Source: Xanthomonas bromi (GTDB taxonomy: Bacteria > Pseudomonadota > Gammaproteobacteria > Xanthomonadales > Xanthomonadaceae). Taken from it: a stretch of DNA of 55,045 nt. Numbering within the stretch: the first letter of the stretch is position 1; every line of letters begins with the position of its first letter. Below, one piece after another: positions 9,065 through 17,607 of this stretch. A program made the position numbers and the translations under genes. Location of the stretch: the NCBI RefSeq assembly GCF_900092025.1, contig NZ_FLTX01000055.1, positions 1 through 55,045 of the forward strand. Reading direction: 5' to 3'. The notes beneath the pieces were generated by a model that saw only the letters and a program-made list of their open reading frames with translations, made no database searches and was not told the origin of the DNA.

Positions 9065-9505
9065 CGGAAGCGTTTCCTTTCTGATTACGTGGCCCGCAGT
9101 CTGTGCGCTGATGCGTATAGGCGGCGTTAGCGGGCTCGCGTGCCGTTTGGCTTACGGTTAAGAACAGCGCTGCACGTCGGTGTGATGTGCCGGTGCGAAG
9201 TGCTTAGGCAATGCGGGATCTGTGGCTTGGTGTGGCTTCGCTAGAGCAATGGGATGTCGCCCGTTCCTTTTCTTTCTGGAACATCTCTCTCTGCGCGCCC
9301 ACAAGGCAGATGAGGGGCGAGGCCACTGGGCGGTTGCATGAGTTGGCGGCTTTGCCCCGTGCCCTACCCGCCTCTGCTGCCGACGCGGGATGTGTTCTCA
9401 GGTGCCGCGTGGCTTGGCTCGATGGGTCGCTGCGGCCGTCCAGGGGGGCGCCTCGGAGGAACTCGACTACGGAATGCGCTCACCGCCGCCGCGGGTCCGT
9501 GCGTA
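9065..9505. other. Intergenic region holding a diverged copy of the hrpB tail
   Basis: About 440 bp between hrpB and the small membrane protein gene. Most of it shows no gene. Bases 9398-9445 on the minus strand encode PWTAAATHRAKPRGT followed by TGA, the same 15 residues that end HrpB, in the same frame but 36 codons further on, with a TAG between the two. The hrpB promoter is at the other end of that gene, so this stretch is untranslated downstream sequence. Confidence 0.6.
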
Positions 9506-12007
9506 TCAAGTGCCGCGTGGTTTTGCTCGGTGCGTTGCTGCTGCGGTCCAGGGGTCATCTGGCCACGGATGCCGCGGATACCGCCCTTTCATCTCCTTTC
9601 GGACATCCGGATACGTCGTCGCCCAGAAACTCTTCAAGTCCTGGGTGACCTGCAATGGGCGCCCGCCCGGGGAGAGCAGGTGCAGGGTCAACGGGATGCG
9701 GCCGTCGGCGATGCGTGGGGTTTCGGCCAGGCCGAACAATTCCTGCAGTTTCACTGCCAGCACCGGCGGCAGCGGTTGGCCGGTGTCGTCGAGCGCGTAG
9801 CTGATCTGCCGCTCCATGCCCGACGGCACGCTGATGCGGGTGGGGGCATGACGGTCGATGGTCTGGCGGCGCTCCCATGGTAGGGCGGCCTTGAGCGCTT
9901 CGCCCAGGCTGGCCTCGTCCAGCGCGTCCAGGCGGGTCTTGCCGGCGAAGGCCGGGCGCAGCCAGGTGTCGAGCGTGTCCAGCAACGTAGTGTCGGACAG
10001 ATCGGGCAAGGCGAGCTCCGGCATCCACACGCGCAGCGACTGCACGCGTGCGCGCCATTGCTGCAGGGTCTCGGTCCATGGCAGGGCGTCCAGGCCGAGC
10101 TGACGCACCGCGTCGGTGAGCGCGTCGGCCGCGTGTGCCGGATCGACGCGGCCGGCCGGGCGGCTGTCGAGGACGATGCGGTCGAAGCTGGATTGGCGGC
10201 GGGCGACCAGGGCGCGCTTGTCGGCGTCCCACTGCACCACGTCCTGCTGCAGGAAACGCTCGGGCACGCTGCGGCGCAGGTAGGCCTCGTCCACCGGGGC
10301 GGCACGCAGCAGCAAGGCGTCCTTGGCTTCGTAGCGCAGTTCGCTGGCCACCAGCCACGGTTCGCCGCGCAGATCGCTGTGGTCGAACAGGCGCGCGTTG
10401 CGGCCGTTGGCGAGCAGGTAGCGCAGCGGGTCGGCCGGGTGACGGGCGGCGATGCGATCGGGGAAGGCATGCGACAGCAGGTCGCCGAGCGCGTGCGCCT
10501 CCACGCTGGAAGGCGGGGCGCTGTCGCAGCGCAGGCGGCGTCGCCATTGTTTGGCGGCGCTGTCGATGGCGGCCAGGCCGCCGCGATGGGCATCGGCCGC
10601 GCTGCGACCCTGACGGAATGCCGCCAGCGCACGCCAACGCGCGGCCAGCCCGTCGCCGCCCTGACGCAGCGGGTCGCGTGCTTCCAGCAGTGCGGCCAGG
10701 TCGCAGGCCAGCGCCACACGCGGCGCATCGCCGGCCTGCGCCAGCATCGCCGCCAGACGTGGATGCGTGCCCAGCGCGAGCATGCGCCGGCCCAGCGCGG
10801 TGATGCCGCCGCTTGCGGTGAGCGCACCCAGCCGCTGCAGCAGTTCATGCGCGGCGGCCAGCGCACCGCTGGGTGGTGCATCGACAAAGCGCAGCGCAGT
10901 ACTGCCCCAGGCAGCCAGTTCCAGCGCCAGGCCTGCCAATTCCACCTGGGTAATTTCGGCACGACGCTGCGGTTCCAGCCGTTGCGATTGCGGCCACAGC
11001 CGGTAGGCCCAGCCGCTGGCGACACGCCCGGCGCGGCCGGCGCGCTGGTCGGCCGAGGCCTGCGCAATGGTCGCGACGTCCAGCCGCGAAAAGCCGCTGT
11101 TGGGGTCGTAATGCGGCTCGCGTGCGAGTCCGCTGTCGATCACCACGCGCACGCCGGGCAAGGTGACCGACGATTCGGCCACGTTGGTCGCCAGCACGAC
11201 GCGGCGGCGGCCTTGCGGGCCGGGCTGCAACACCTGGCTTTGCGCCTCCACCGATAGCTCGCCATGCAGCGGCAACACCTGCACCGCTGGGTCCAGCACG
11301 TCCTGCAGTGCGGTGTGCACGCGCGCGATCTCGCGTTGGCCGGGCAGGAACACCAGCACATCGCCGGGATGGGTGGACAGCGCGTGTTCCACCGCCCGCC
11401 GCGTCTGTGGCTCCAGCGCTTCGTCGCGGCGTGCGGGAAAGTGCGCCACGTCCACCGGGAAACTGCGCCCGGCACTGCTCAGCCGCGGGGCTTCCAGAAA
11501 GCCGGCCAGCCGTTCGCCGTCCAGCGTGGCCGACATCGCCACGATGCGCAGGTCTTCGCGTACCTGCGCCTGCACATCCAGCGCCAACGCCAGACCCAGG
11601 TCGCCGGCCAGGTGACGTTCGTGGAATTCGTCGAACAGCAGCACGCCGACGCTTTCCAGCATCGGGTCGTCCTGGATCAGCCGGGTCAGGATGCCTTCGG
11701 TGACGACTTCGATGCGGGTGCGCGCGGAGGTCTTGTTCTCGAAACGAATGCGGTACCCCACTGTCTCGCCGACCGGTTCGCCGAGCTGACGCGCCATGAA
11801 CTGCGCCGCGCTGCGGGCCGCCACGCGACGCGGCTCCAGCATCACGATCTTGCGGCCGGCCAGCCACGGTGCGTCCAGCAGCGCCAACGGCACCTGGGTG
11901 GTCTTGCCGGCGCCGGGCGGCGCTTCGAGCACCAGCCGCGGATGCGCGGCGAGACTGTCGCGGATCTGCGGCAACAACGGGGAGATCGGAAAAACGGGGT
12001 CGGTCAT
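9506..12007 (-). CDS. hrpB: ATP-dependent RNA helicase HrpB
   Basis: An 833-residue DEAH-box-type helicase with the HrpB architecture: helicase core, winged-helix and ratchet-like domain, and a C-terminal HrpB region. Walker A APPGAGKTT spans about 30-37, the DEFH box 126-129 and SAT 159-161. Motif VI is visible in QRAGRAGRVASG. HrpB is an RNA helicase, and in some bacteria it affects mRNA processing and virulence traits. The ATG at 12007 gives MTDPVFPISPLLPQ, the usual N-terminus; an upstream in-frame start at 12127 is not supported. No clear ribosome site is visible. The C-terminal tail PWTAAATHRAKPRGT is repeated just downstream. Confidence 0.93.
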   Translation of the reverse strand: MTDPVFPISPLLPQIRDSLAAHPRLVLEAPPGAGKTTQVPLALLDAPWLAGRKIVMLEPRRVAARSAAQFMARQLGEPVGETVGYRIRFENKTSARTRIEVVTEGILTRLIQDDPMLESVGVLLFDEFHERHLAGDLGLALALDVQAQVREDLRIVAMSATLDGERLAGFLEAPRLSSAGRSFPVDVAHFPARRDEALEPQTRRAVEHALSTHPGDVLVFLPGQREIARVHTALQDVLDPAVQVLPLHGELSVEAQSQVLQPGPQGRRRVVLATNVAESSVTLPGVRVVIDSGLAREPHYDPNSGFSRLDVATIAQASADQRAGRAGRVASGWAYRLWPQSQRLEPQRRAEITQVELAGLALELAAWGSTALRFVDAPPSGALAAAHELLQRLGALTASGGITALGRRMLALGTHPRLAAMLAQAGDAPRVALACDLAALLEARDPLRQGGDGLAARWRALAAFRQGRSAADAHRGGLAAIDSAAKQWRRRLRCDSAPPSSVEAHALGDLLSHAFPDRIAARHPADPLRYLLANGRNARLFDHSDLRGEPWLVASELRYEAKDALLLRAAPVDEAYLRRSVPERFLQQDVVQWDADKRALVARRQSSFDRIVLDSRPAGRVDPAHAADALTDAVRQLGLDALPWTETLQQWRARVQSLRVWMPELALPDLSDTTLLDTLDTWLRPAFAGKTRLDALDEASLGEALKAALPWERRQTIDRHAPTRISVPSGMERQISYALDDTGQPLPPVLAVKLQELFGLAETPRIADGRIPLTLHLLSPGGRPLQVTQDLKSFWATTYPDVRKEMKGRYPRHPWPDDPWTAAATHRAKPRGT

Positions 12008-12160
12008 GCGCGGCAAGGATACGGGCTGCGGCACGCTGCGGCGACGCTGTGACGGGCGGCTGGGTGGCAACACGGACCGTGCGAGGTACGCGTTGCCGCA
12101 GTCAGTGGATCGATGCGGCTGCGGCACGCGGATGCAATGCAGGTCTTGCCTGCACCGTCA

Positions 12161-12847
12161 TCAGTTCCCTGGCAGCGGCGGCGACACGTCGCCCTGGTAC
12201 TGCTTGCCGAAGCATTTCTGCAAGCGCTGGTCGCGCTCGCCTTGCGTGCAGGGGCGCTCCAGTGCGCCAGTCAACGAGAGCGCTGCACCGGCCAGTTTGG
12301 AGCGGAATGCCCAGGTCTGCTGGATCTCGCCACCGTCCGGTGTCCAGGCCTTGGCGAAGCGGGTGGTGTGGTAGTCCACAGGTGCCGTGCGCTGCATCAG
12401 CGTGCGCGTGGTGGGTGCAGGTGCGATGGTCGCTGCAGGCAGTGCGAGATTTAGCGGTTGCTGACTGTTAACTGCTGTCGGGGCGGCGCTGCCATGAATG
12501 CTCTCATCCTGGGCAGCGTGCGCTGCTGGTGGCTGAAGCGCGGTGCGGTTGGGTGCTTGCGCGCGCTGAGGGAGTGCCGCGGTGGTTACGCTGCCGGAAT
12601 GCGAGGCTGCAATCGGCCGGGTTGCGATGACAGTTGGTGTTGTCTGCGAAGTGGTTGGCGGCTGTACGCGCGCGATGAACTCCAGCGTCATGCGTGGCGC
12701 GTCGATGTGGTTGCGATCCGCTATCGCCGATGACCCAACGCGGCTCAGACAAAGCAGCAGTAGGCTGTGTACTGCCAATACCAGAGCCATCGCCGCGGCA
12801 TGCTCGGGCCAACGCGCACTGCGCTGGCGCAACCTTGCAAAGTCCAT
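12161..12847 (-). CDS. Hypothetical membrane-anchored protein with a TonB-like layout
   Basis: A 228-residue protein. A hydrophobic segment near residues 18-36 (AAAMALVLAVHSLLLLCLS) acts as an anchor or uncleaved signal. It is followed by about 120 residues rich in Thr, Ala, Pro and Gln without predicted fold, and a compact C-terminal domain from about 155 with two cysteines (RPCTQGERDQRLQKCFGK). The anchor-linker-domain layout recalls energy-transducing proteins such as TonB, but no TonB C-terminal motif is seen. I do not recognise the family. It lies 153 bp upstream of hrpB on the same strand. Confidence 0.6.
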   Translation of the reverse strand: MDFARLRQRSARWPEHAAAMALVLAVHSLLLLCLSRVGSSAIADRNHIDAPRMTLEFIARVQPPTTSQTTPTVIATRPIAASHSGSVTTAALPQRAQAPNRTALQPPAAHAAQDESIHGSAAPTAVNSQQPLNLALPAATIAPAPTTRTLMQRTAPVDYHTTRFAKAWTPDGGEIQQTWAFRSKLAGAALSLTGALERPCTQGERDQRLQKCFGKQYQGDVSPPLPGN

Positions 12848-13070
12848 CCGATCACATCCGTGTATGCAGGCCGCGAGCGTATCGTTAGCGGCATTGGATT
12901 TGCGTTACGCGCTGCGGCGAGCGGATATGCACTGCATCCCATCGCGATTGATCTCGTAGTGGCGTGTAGATGAAGCCACTTTGCAGCTGCGGAATCAGAG
13001 GCACCTCATGCATTGCTGGCACCCTGCAGCAAATTCGCGGTGTCAAGTGCGCGGTGTCCTCAGCGCTTGC

Positions 13071-13124
13071 GCGATACGCCGTGAACCCGTCCCTGCGGGC
13101 TCGATGGCGGCATCCATGCCGCCA
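13071..13124 (+). repeat. Dispersed intergenic repeat, copy 1
   Basis: The unit begins GCGATACGCCGTGAACCC and ends in the 9-bp hairpin TGGCGGCAT-CC-ATGCCGCCA (13105-13124). A related unit lies in opposite orientation at 13234-13285. Sequences of this form (a CGCCGTGAA block followed by a GGCATCCATGCC hairpin) resemble short repeats common between genes in xanthomonads. The pair is seen directly; the genome-wide distribution is from general knowledge. Confidence 0.6.
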
Positions 13125-13233
13125 ACGGTCCCGCATCGGCGAGGACACCACGCCAGAACGTTTGCTGGTTGAAAAACGCTGAGCACCGGCTAACTCGACT
13201 GGTGCTTGCCCGCTCACCGTCACGGGACCTGAC

Positions 13234-13285
13234 GCGGCATGGATGCCGCAAGTGCTTACAAGGACGTACTTGCAGCGTGTCGCGC
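13234..13285 (-). repeat. Dispersed intergenic repeat, copy 2, inverted
   Basis: Read on the minus strand this copy starts GCGCGACACGCTGCAAGTAC and ends in GCGGCAT-CC-ATGCCGC, aligning with copy 1 (GCGATACGCCGTGAACCC ... GGCATCCATGCC). The two copies face each other across about 110 bp. The whole interval 12848-13445 shows no credible gene apart from these repeats and the hairpin at 13373-13397. Confidence 0.55.
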
Positions 13286-13372
13286 GATGGCGAGCGAGCG
13301 AGGGCCCTGCGGCAAACGCAACGAGGGCGAGGAGATCACACGAGATAGTTTGTTGATGGTTTGTTGGAGAAA

Positions 13373-13397
13373 GACGACACCGCGTCGCGGTGTCGTC
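13373..13397 (-). terminator. Terminator hairpin after yehS
   Basis: GACGACACCGCG pairs with CGCGGTGTCGTC (12 complementary bases around a single central T, so about 11 bp with a 3-base loop in practice). On the minus strand it is followed by TTTCTCC. It sits 49 bp beyond the yehS stop codon. Confidence 0.7.
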
Positions 13398-13445
13398 AGA
13401 CCGGCCGAGTCAGACCGATCCCACCAACGGGACGTCGACCGGACA

Positions 13446-13919
13446 TCAACCCGCTTCGCGCATCCGGGCAGTCAGGCCCTTGAGGAAGGCGCGCAGCAGC
13501 TGGTCGCCGCAGGGGCGGAAATTCTTGTGGCCGGGTTGGCGGAACAGTGCGGAGAGTTCCGGCTTGGACAGCGGGAAGCCGGCGCTGGCGAAGATGGCGT
13601 GCATGTCGACGTCCTTCAGCTCGAAGGCCACACGCAGCTTCTTCAACACCAGGTTGTTGCCGACGCGCGTTTCCAGCGGGCGGACCGGTTGGCTCTCGTC
13701 GCGGCCGCGGAAGCGCAGCACCAGGCCGTCGAGAAAACGCACCAGCATCGCATCGGTGCAGGACTCGAAACCGGGCTCGTCTTCCTTCTTCAGCCAGGTC
13801 TGTACCTGCGGCTTGTCGAGCGCGAACTCCGGGTCGGCCAGGTGGGTGATCTCCACCACCTTGTCGTCGCTGAGGTCGAGCATGTAGCGGATGCTGCGCA
13901 GTACATCGTTGTGGATCAT
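13446..13919 (-). CDS. yehS: DUF1456 family protein YehS
   Basis: A 157-residue protein made of two tandem copies of a helical domain, as in E. coli YehS. The first copy starts MIHNDVLRSIRYMLDLSDDKV, the second NLVLKKLRVAFELKDVDMHAIF (about 88-110). Each copy carries the conserved SxxEL/FRxxxHxNYRPCxDQ-type motif, visible as LSALFRQPGHKNFRPCGDQ in the second. The molecular function is unknown. It is a single gene with its own hairpin, between the dispersed repeats and the urate operon. Confidence 0.85.
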   Translation of the reverse strand: MIHNDVLRSIRYMLDLSDDKVVEITHLADPEFALDKPQVQTWLKKEDEPGFESCTDAMLVRFLDGLVLRFRGRDESQPVRPLETRVGNNLVLKKLRVAFELKDVDMHAIFASAGFPLSKPELSALFRQPGHKNFRPCGDQLLRAFLKGLTARMREAG

Positions 13920-14089
13920 GACAATTCCGGGGCCCCGGCCTGTCGCCGGAAAGGCGCCATTCTACGGCGCTTGGGTGAAACCGGTCTGACACCACGCGTA
14001 GCAGTTCACTCGCGCTGGCACGACGGTGGAAGCGCAGACCGTCGAGCAGCGCAGCCCGGGCTGCCTGCGCTGCGGGCGACGCAGCGCGC

Positions 14090-14422
14090 TCAGCTGCCGC
14101 GATAGGTGGAGTAGCCGTAGGGCGAGAGCAACAGCGGCACGTGGTAGTGGCCGTCGTCGGCGATGCCGAAGGCGATCGGCACCTGGTCCAGAAACGGAGG
14201 GTCGGCCAGCGCCATGCCGGTGGCCTGCCAATAGCGGGCGACGTCGAATTCCAACCGGTAGCGGCCGGGCTGCAGCGTGAGTGCGGCCAGGTCCGGGCAG
14301 CGGCCGTCCGCGTTGGTTACGGTTTCGAAGCGCAGGGTGTCGCCGGCGAACAGGCGCAATGGCACGCCGGCGGCGGGGCGGCCGCTGGCGGTGTCCAGCA
14401 CGTGCGTGGAGAGCGTACTCAT
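14090..14422 (-). CDS. uraH: 5-hydroxyisourate hydrolase (transthyretin-like)
   Basis: A 110-residue transthyretin-like protein beginning MSTLSTHVLDTASGRPAAGV and ending with the diagnostic tetrapeptide YRGS. H7 in STHVLD, the arginine in GRYRLEFD and the C-terminal motif form the active site in the family. It hydrolyses 5-hydroxyisourate to 2-oxo-4-hydroxy-4-carboxy-5-ureidoimidazoline in the cytoplasm. Its ATG overlaps the hpyO stop as ATGA, so the two are probably translationally coupled. It is the last gene of the allC-uraH operon. A GC-rich 9-bp hairpin at 14046-14073 lies beyond its stop. Confidence 0.93.
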   Translation of the reverse strand: MSTLSTHVLDTASGRPAAGVPLRLFAGDTLRFETVTNADGRCPDLAALTLQPGRYRLEFDVARYWQATGMALADPPFLDQVPIAFGIADDGHYHVPLLLSPYGYSTYRGS

Positions 14423-15840
14423 GCCACCGCCTGGCTGGGTTGCGGCCATTGGCCGACGAATTCGGGCTGGTCGTAGGCCAGATAGCTGTCGACGATGGCC
14501 TGGCGATCGTCCAGGAACAGCTGGTCGGCCACCGCGCGGGCCAGCCGCGGCAGTGCCACCTTCAGCCCGGACAGCGCCGCCGCCGAGGGGCCGTGGTTGA
14601 TCAGCGCCGAATAGTTGAACGCGAACAGCCCGTGCAGCAGCGCCGCATCGTCGGGCGTGCGCGGCAGCAGCTCGAAGCCCGGCCCCAGGTAGGGATGCGC
14701 ATCCAGCACCGGGTTGGCCTGGCCCGGCGGCGGCTGGTAGCGATCGGCCCAGCAGGCGATGCGCCCGGACAGCGCGGCCAGTTCCGGGCGCAGTTGGGGA
14801 TCGGTGACCAGGCCGGTGGCCACGGCCAGAAAATCGAAACGGTGTTCGCCCTGCGGTGTGCGCACCACCACCTCGCCATCGCGCTCGGCCACGTCCAGCC
14901 ATGGCGCACCCAGATGCAGCGCAAAGCCGGTGTGCGCGCAGGCGCGTTGGAAGGTGTCGTTGGTGGGCGGTTGGTTGTGTGCGAAGAAGCTGGCCATCAT
15001 GCGGTACTTGTCTGCATCGGGCAGCGTCAGAAAGCGCGGAATGATGCCGGCCTGCTCCATGTGGCGGAACGGGTTGATGCGCGGCAACGCGTCGCGTCGC
15101 ACGAACACCTCGGCACTGGCAACGCCTTGGTCCAGCGCGAAACAGGCGTTATCGAATGCGGAAGCGCCGCCGCCCAGAATGCCGACGCGCTTGCCGGCCA
15201 ATACGCCGAAGTCGATGTGGCCGGAGGTGTGGGCGTAGCGGTGGGCAGGCAGGGCACGCCCGATCCAGTCGGGCACCACCCACTGCCCGCCGCCCTGGAT
15301 GCCGGTGGCCAGGATCAGCTTGCGCGTGAGCAGCGGGGCGCCCATCGTCAGATGCAGGCGGTGGATGCCGGGCGCGACGTCCGGTTCGACGCGCGCCAGC
15401 TGGGTGGCGTTGCGCACCGGCAACCGCAGCGCCGCGCGATACCAACGCAGATAGTCCATCCAGCTGCCGCGCGGAATCTTGTCCAGCGTGTCCCATGCGG
15501 CGCTGCCGTGCTGGGCCTCCCACCAGGCGCGGAAGGTGAGCGATGGCATGCCCAGGTCGATCGAAGTGATGTGCTTGGGCGTGCGCAGGGTCTGCATGCG
15601 CGCGTAAGTCACCCATGGGCCTTCCTGCCCGGCGGGGTTTTCGTCGATCACCAGCAAGTTGTGCACGCGCTCGCGTTGCAACGCGAATGCCGCGCCCAGG
15701 CCGCTCTGGCCGGCGCCGACGATGATCACGTCATACACGTGCCCGGCCGGATGCACGCGCGGTTGCACCCACGCATCGCCACCGTGGGCCAGGCATTGCA
15801 GGTCGCGGGCGAGCGCGCGTTCGAGGTGGGCCAGGCTCAT
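14419..15840 (-). CDS. hpyO: FAD-dependent urate hydroxylase, HpyO family
   Basis: A 473-residue flavoprotein with two dinucleotide-binding turns: VIIVGAGQSGLGAA (38-51) for FAD and VGILGGGASAFDNA (219-232) for NAD(P)H. It is not homologous to cofactor-free urate oxidase. HpyO was defined in Xanthomonas campestris as a flavoprotein that replaces HpxO and oxidises urate to 5-hydroxyisourate. The assignment here rests on the fold plus its place between uraD and uraH, which act on the next two intermediates. No other urate-oxidising enzyme is in the window. Both ends overlap neighbours by four bases (ATGA). A generic flavin monooxygenase label would also fit the sequence without context. Confidence 0.87.
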   Translation of the reverse strand: MSLAHLERALARDLQCLAHGGDAWVQPRVHPAGHVYDVIIVGAGQSGLGAAFALQRERVHNLLVIDENPAGQEGPWVTYARMQTLRTPKHITSIDLGMPSLTFRAWWEAQHGSAAWDTLDKIPRGSWMDYLRWYRAALRLPVRNATQLARVEPDVAPGIHRLHLTMGAPLLTRKLILATGIQGGGQWVVPDWIGRALPAHRYAHTSGHIDFGVLAGKRVGILGGGASAFDNACFALDQGVASAEVFVRRDALPRINPFRHMEQAGIIPRFLTLPDADKYRMMASFFAHNQPPTNDTFQRACAHTGFALHLGAPWLDVAERDGEVVVRTPQGEHRFDFLAVATGLVTDPQLRPELAALSGRIACWADRYQPPPGQANPVLDAHPYLGPGFELLPRTPDDAALLHGLFAFNYSALINHGPSAAALSGLKVALPRLARAVADQLFLDDRQAIVDSYLAYDQPEFVGQWPQPSQAVA

Positions 15841-16328
15841 GGCAGTGCCTCCAGGCGCATGTGAACGATCTTGCCGATTTCGGCGATGGCGGTGGCGATC
15901 TCTGCGTTGCGCGATGCATCCAGCCGCCGTTCCAGCGCGGCGAGAATGCCGGCCTTGTCGTGCAGCCGCACGCAGATCACGAACGGAAATCCGAACCGGT
16001 GGCGGTAGGCCTGGTTGAGCGCGTGGAAGCGCTTGAATTCGTCTTCGCTGAGCCGATCCAGCCCGGCCGATGCCTGCTCTGCGGCCGATGCGGCGGTGAG
16101 CGTGCGGTCGATCGACGCCTTGCCGGCCAGCTCGGGATGCGCGCGAATCAGCGCGACCTGATCGTCCGGCGATGCATCCAGCACCACCTGCATCAAGCCG
16201 CGATGCACATCGTCGAACGGGCGACGCTGTGCGGCACGTTCCACCACCCATGGCGAATGCTCGAACAACTCGCGGTAGCGCGCGACGAACGCTGCATCGT
16301 CCAGCACCGGATCATCGGTCACGCTCAT
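15837..16328 (-). CDS. uraD: OHCU decarboxylase
   Basis: A 163-residue helical protein of the 2-oxo-4-hydroxy-4-carboxy-5-ureidoimidazoline decarboxylase family. The catalytic histidine H64 lies in IRAHPELAGK, and the substrate-loop motif RFGFPFVICVR (about 110-120) is intact. It decarboxylates OHCU stereospecifically to S-allantoin. The C-terminus has no peroxisomal-type tail, as expected for a bacterium. Start and stop overlap hpxZ and hpyO by four bases each. Confidence 0.93.
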   Translation of the reverse strand: MSVTDDPVLDDAAFVARYRELFEHSPWVVERAAQRRPFDDVHRGLMQVVLDASPDDQVALIRAHPELAGKASIDRTLTAASAAEQASAGLDRLSEDEFKRFHALNQAYRHRFGFPFVICVRLHDKAGILAALERRLDASRNAEIATAIAEIGKIVHMRLEALP

Positions 16329-16720
16329 GCGTGGCTCCCCTGCAGCGACACATGCGCCGCCACCACCTTCCAGCCATCGGCAAAGCGCACCCAGCTCTGG
16401 CTTTGGCGGCCGCGCACGCTGCTGCCTTCGCGCAGGAACTCGGCATGCGTGGTCGCGCAGTCGTGGCCGTAGCTATGTACCTCCACATGTCGAAGCTGAC
16501 GTTGCGGTGAGCCGCCGCGGCCGATGCGAAATGCGCGGATCGCATCGATGCCGTAGAGCACTTCGCCGATGCCATAACGCACGGTGCTGGGGGCTGCGTG
16601 AAACAGCGCATCCATCGCGGCGATGTCATCGCGCATCAATGCGCTTTCGTAAGCATGGAAGGCGGCCGTCACCTGCGCGATCACCTTGGGCAGATCGATG
16701 TCGGAGGCTGCGATGCTCAC
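16325..16720 (-). CDS. hpxZ: HpxZ-like protein of oxalurate catabolism (DUF3225/AtzH-like)
   Basis: A 131-residue SnoaL/NTF2-fold protein (AAFHAYESALMRDDIAAMDALF, RYGIGEVLYGIDAIRAFR, QSQSWVRFADGWKVVAAHVSL). It matches the HpxZ family, encoded with hpxWXY in Klebsiella and needed for oxalurate use, but of unproven biochemical role. The start is GTG at 16720, which overlaps the puuE stop as GTGA; no ATG suits the operon spacing. Its place inside the allantoin operon, away from hpxY and hpxW, ties the two blocks together functionally. Confidence 0.8.
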   Translation of the reverse strand: MSIAASDIDLPKVIAQVTAAFHAYESALMRDDIAAMDALFHAAPSTVRYGIGEVLYGIDAIRAFRIGRGGSPQRQLRHVEVHSYGHDCATTHAEFLREGSSVRGRQSQSWVRFADGWKVVAAHVSLQGSHA

Positions 16721-17607
16721 GCCGGATGCATCTGCAGCCAATGGCGGGCGATATCGATGCGGCGCGCCACCCATGCATCGCCGCTGGCCAGCACGTGATC
16801 GACAAAACGCGCCAGTGCGGCCGCGCGTGCGGGCTTGCCGACGATGCGCCCGTGCAGGCCGATCGAGAGCATGCGCCCGCCTTCGCTGCGCAGCTGCTCG
16901 AAGCTGTCGCGCAGATAGCGGAAGAACGGCTCGCCATCGGCAAACCCGTTGTAGGCGACGAACTTCATGTCGTTGGCGTCCAGCGTGTACGGCACGATCA
17001 ACTGCGCGCGGCCGTGGCGGCTGTCGTAGTACGGCACATCGTCGGCGTAGCTGTCGGCGTCGTAGACGAAGCCGCCTTCTTCGGCGATCAAACGCGCGGT
17101 ATTGGAACTGGTGCGGCCCTGGTACCAGCCTAGCGGGCGGCTACCGGTGACGCGGGTGTGCATTGCGATGGCTTGCGCGATATGCGCGCGCTCGGTGGCT
17201 TCATCCACATGCTGATAGTCGATCCAGCGCAGCCCGTGGCTTGCGATTTCCCAGTCGGCCGCCTGCATTGCGGCTACCGCCTCGGGATTGGAGGCCAATG
17301 CCTGCGCCACGCCGAACACGGTGACCGGCACGTCGCGTGCGGTGAACAGCCGATGCAGCCGCCAGAAGCCGGCGCGGCTACCGTATTCGTACAGGCTTTC
17401 AATCGCCATGGCGCGCGTGCCGGGGTGCGATGGCGCACCGACCATTTCGGACAGAAACGCTTCCGAGCCGGCATCGCCGTTGAGCACGCAGTTCTCGGCA
17501 CCTTCTTCGTAATTGATGACGAACTGCACGGCGATGCGCGCGCCACCGGGCCACTGCGCCGGCGGCGGCGTGGCGCCGTAGCCGACCAGCTCGCGCGCCG
17601 CGCTCAT
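16717..17607 (-). CDS. puuE: Allantoinase PuuE (polysaccharide deacetylase fold)
   Basis: A 296-residue carbohydrate-esterase-4-like protein of the metal-independent allantoinase PuuE family, known first from Pseudomonas fluorescens. Characteristic segments are VQFVINYEEGAENCVLNGD, ASHGLRWIDYQ (about 137-147), LGWYQGRTSSNT and MLSIGLHGRIVGKPAR. It opens the ring of S-allantoin to give allantoate in the cytoplasm. The ATG at 17607 overlaps the pucG stop (ATGA). The zinc ligands of true deacetylases are only partly kept, as in the family. Confidence 0.92.
   Translation of the reverse strand: MSAARELVGYGATPPPAQWPGGARIAVQFVINYEEGAENCVLNGDAGSEAFLSEMVGAPSHPGTRAMAIESLYEYGSRAGFWRLHRLFTARDVPVTVFGVAQALASNPEAVAAMQAADWEIASHGLRWIDYQHVDEATERAHIAQAIAMHTRVTGSRPLGWYQGRTSSNTARLIAEEGGFVYDADSYADDVPYYDSRHGRAQLIVPYTLDANDMKFVAYNGFADGEPFFRYLRDSFEQLRSEGGRMLSIGLHGRIVGKPARAAALARFVDHVLASGDAWVARRIDIARHWLQMHPA

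Noticed and set aside
12970..13182. A 70-codon open frame within the repeat region
   Set aside because: It runs through a dispersed repeat and hairpin, with no start signal or protein-like composition.
14281..15864. A 527-codon open frame on the plus strand opposite hpyO
   Set aside because: It is antisense to a well-supported gene; long antisense frames are expected in GC-rich DNA. It has no recognisable domain.
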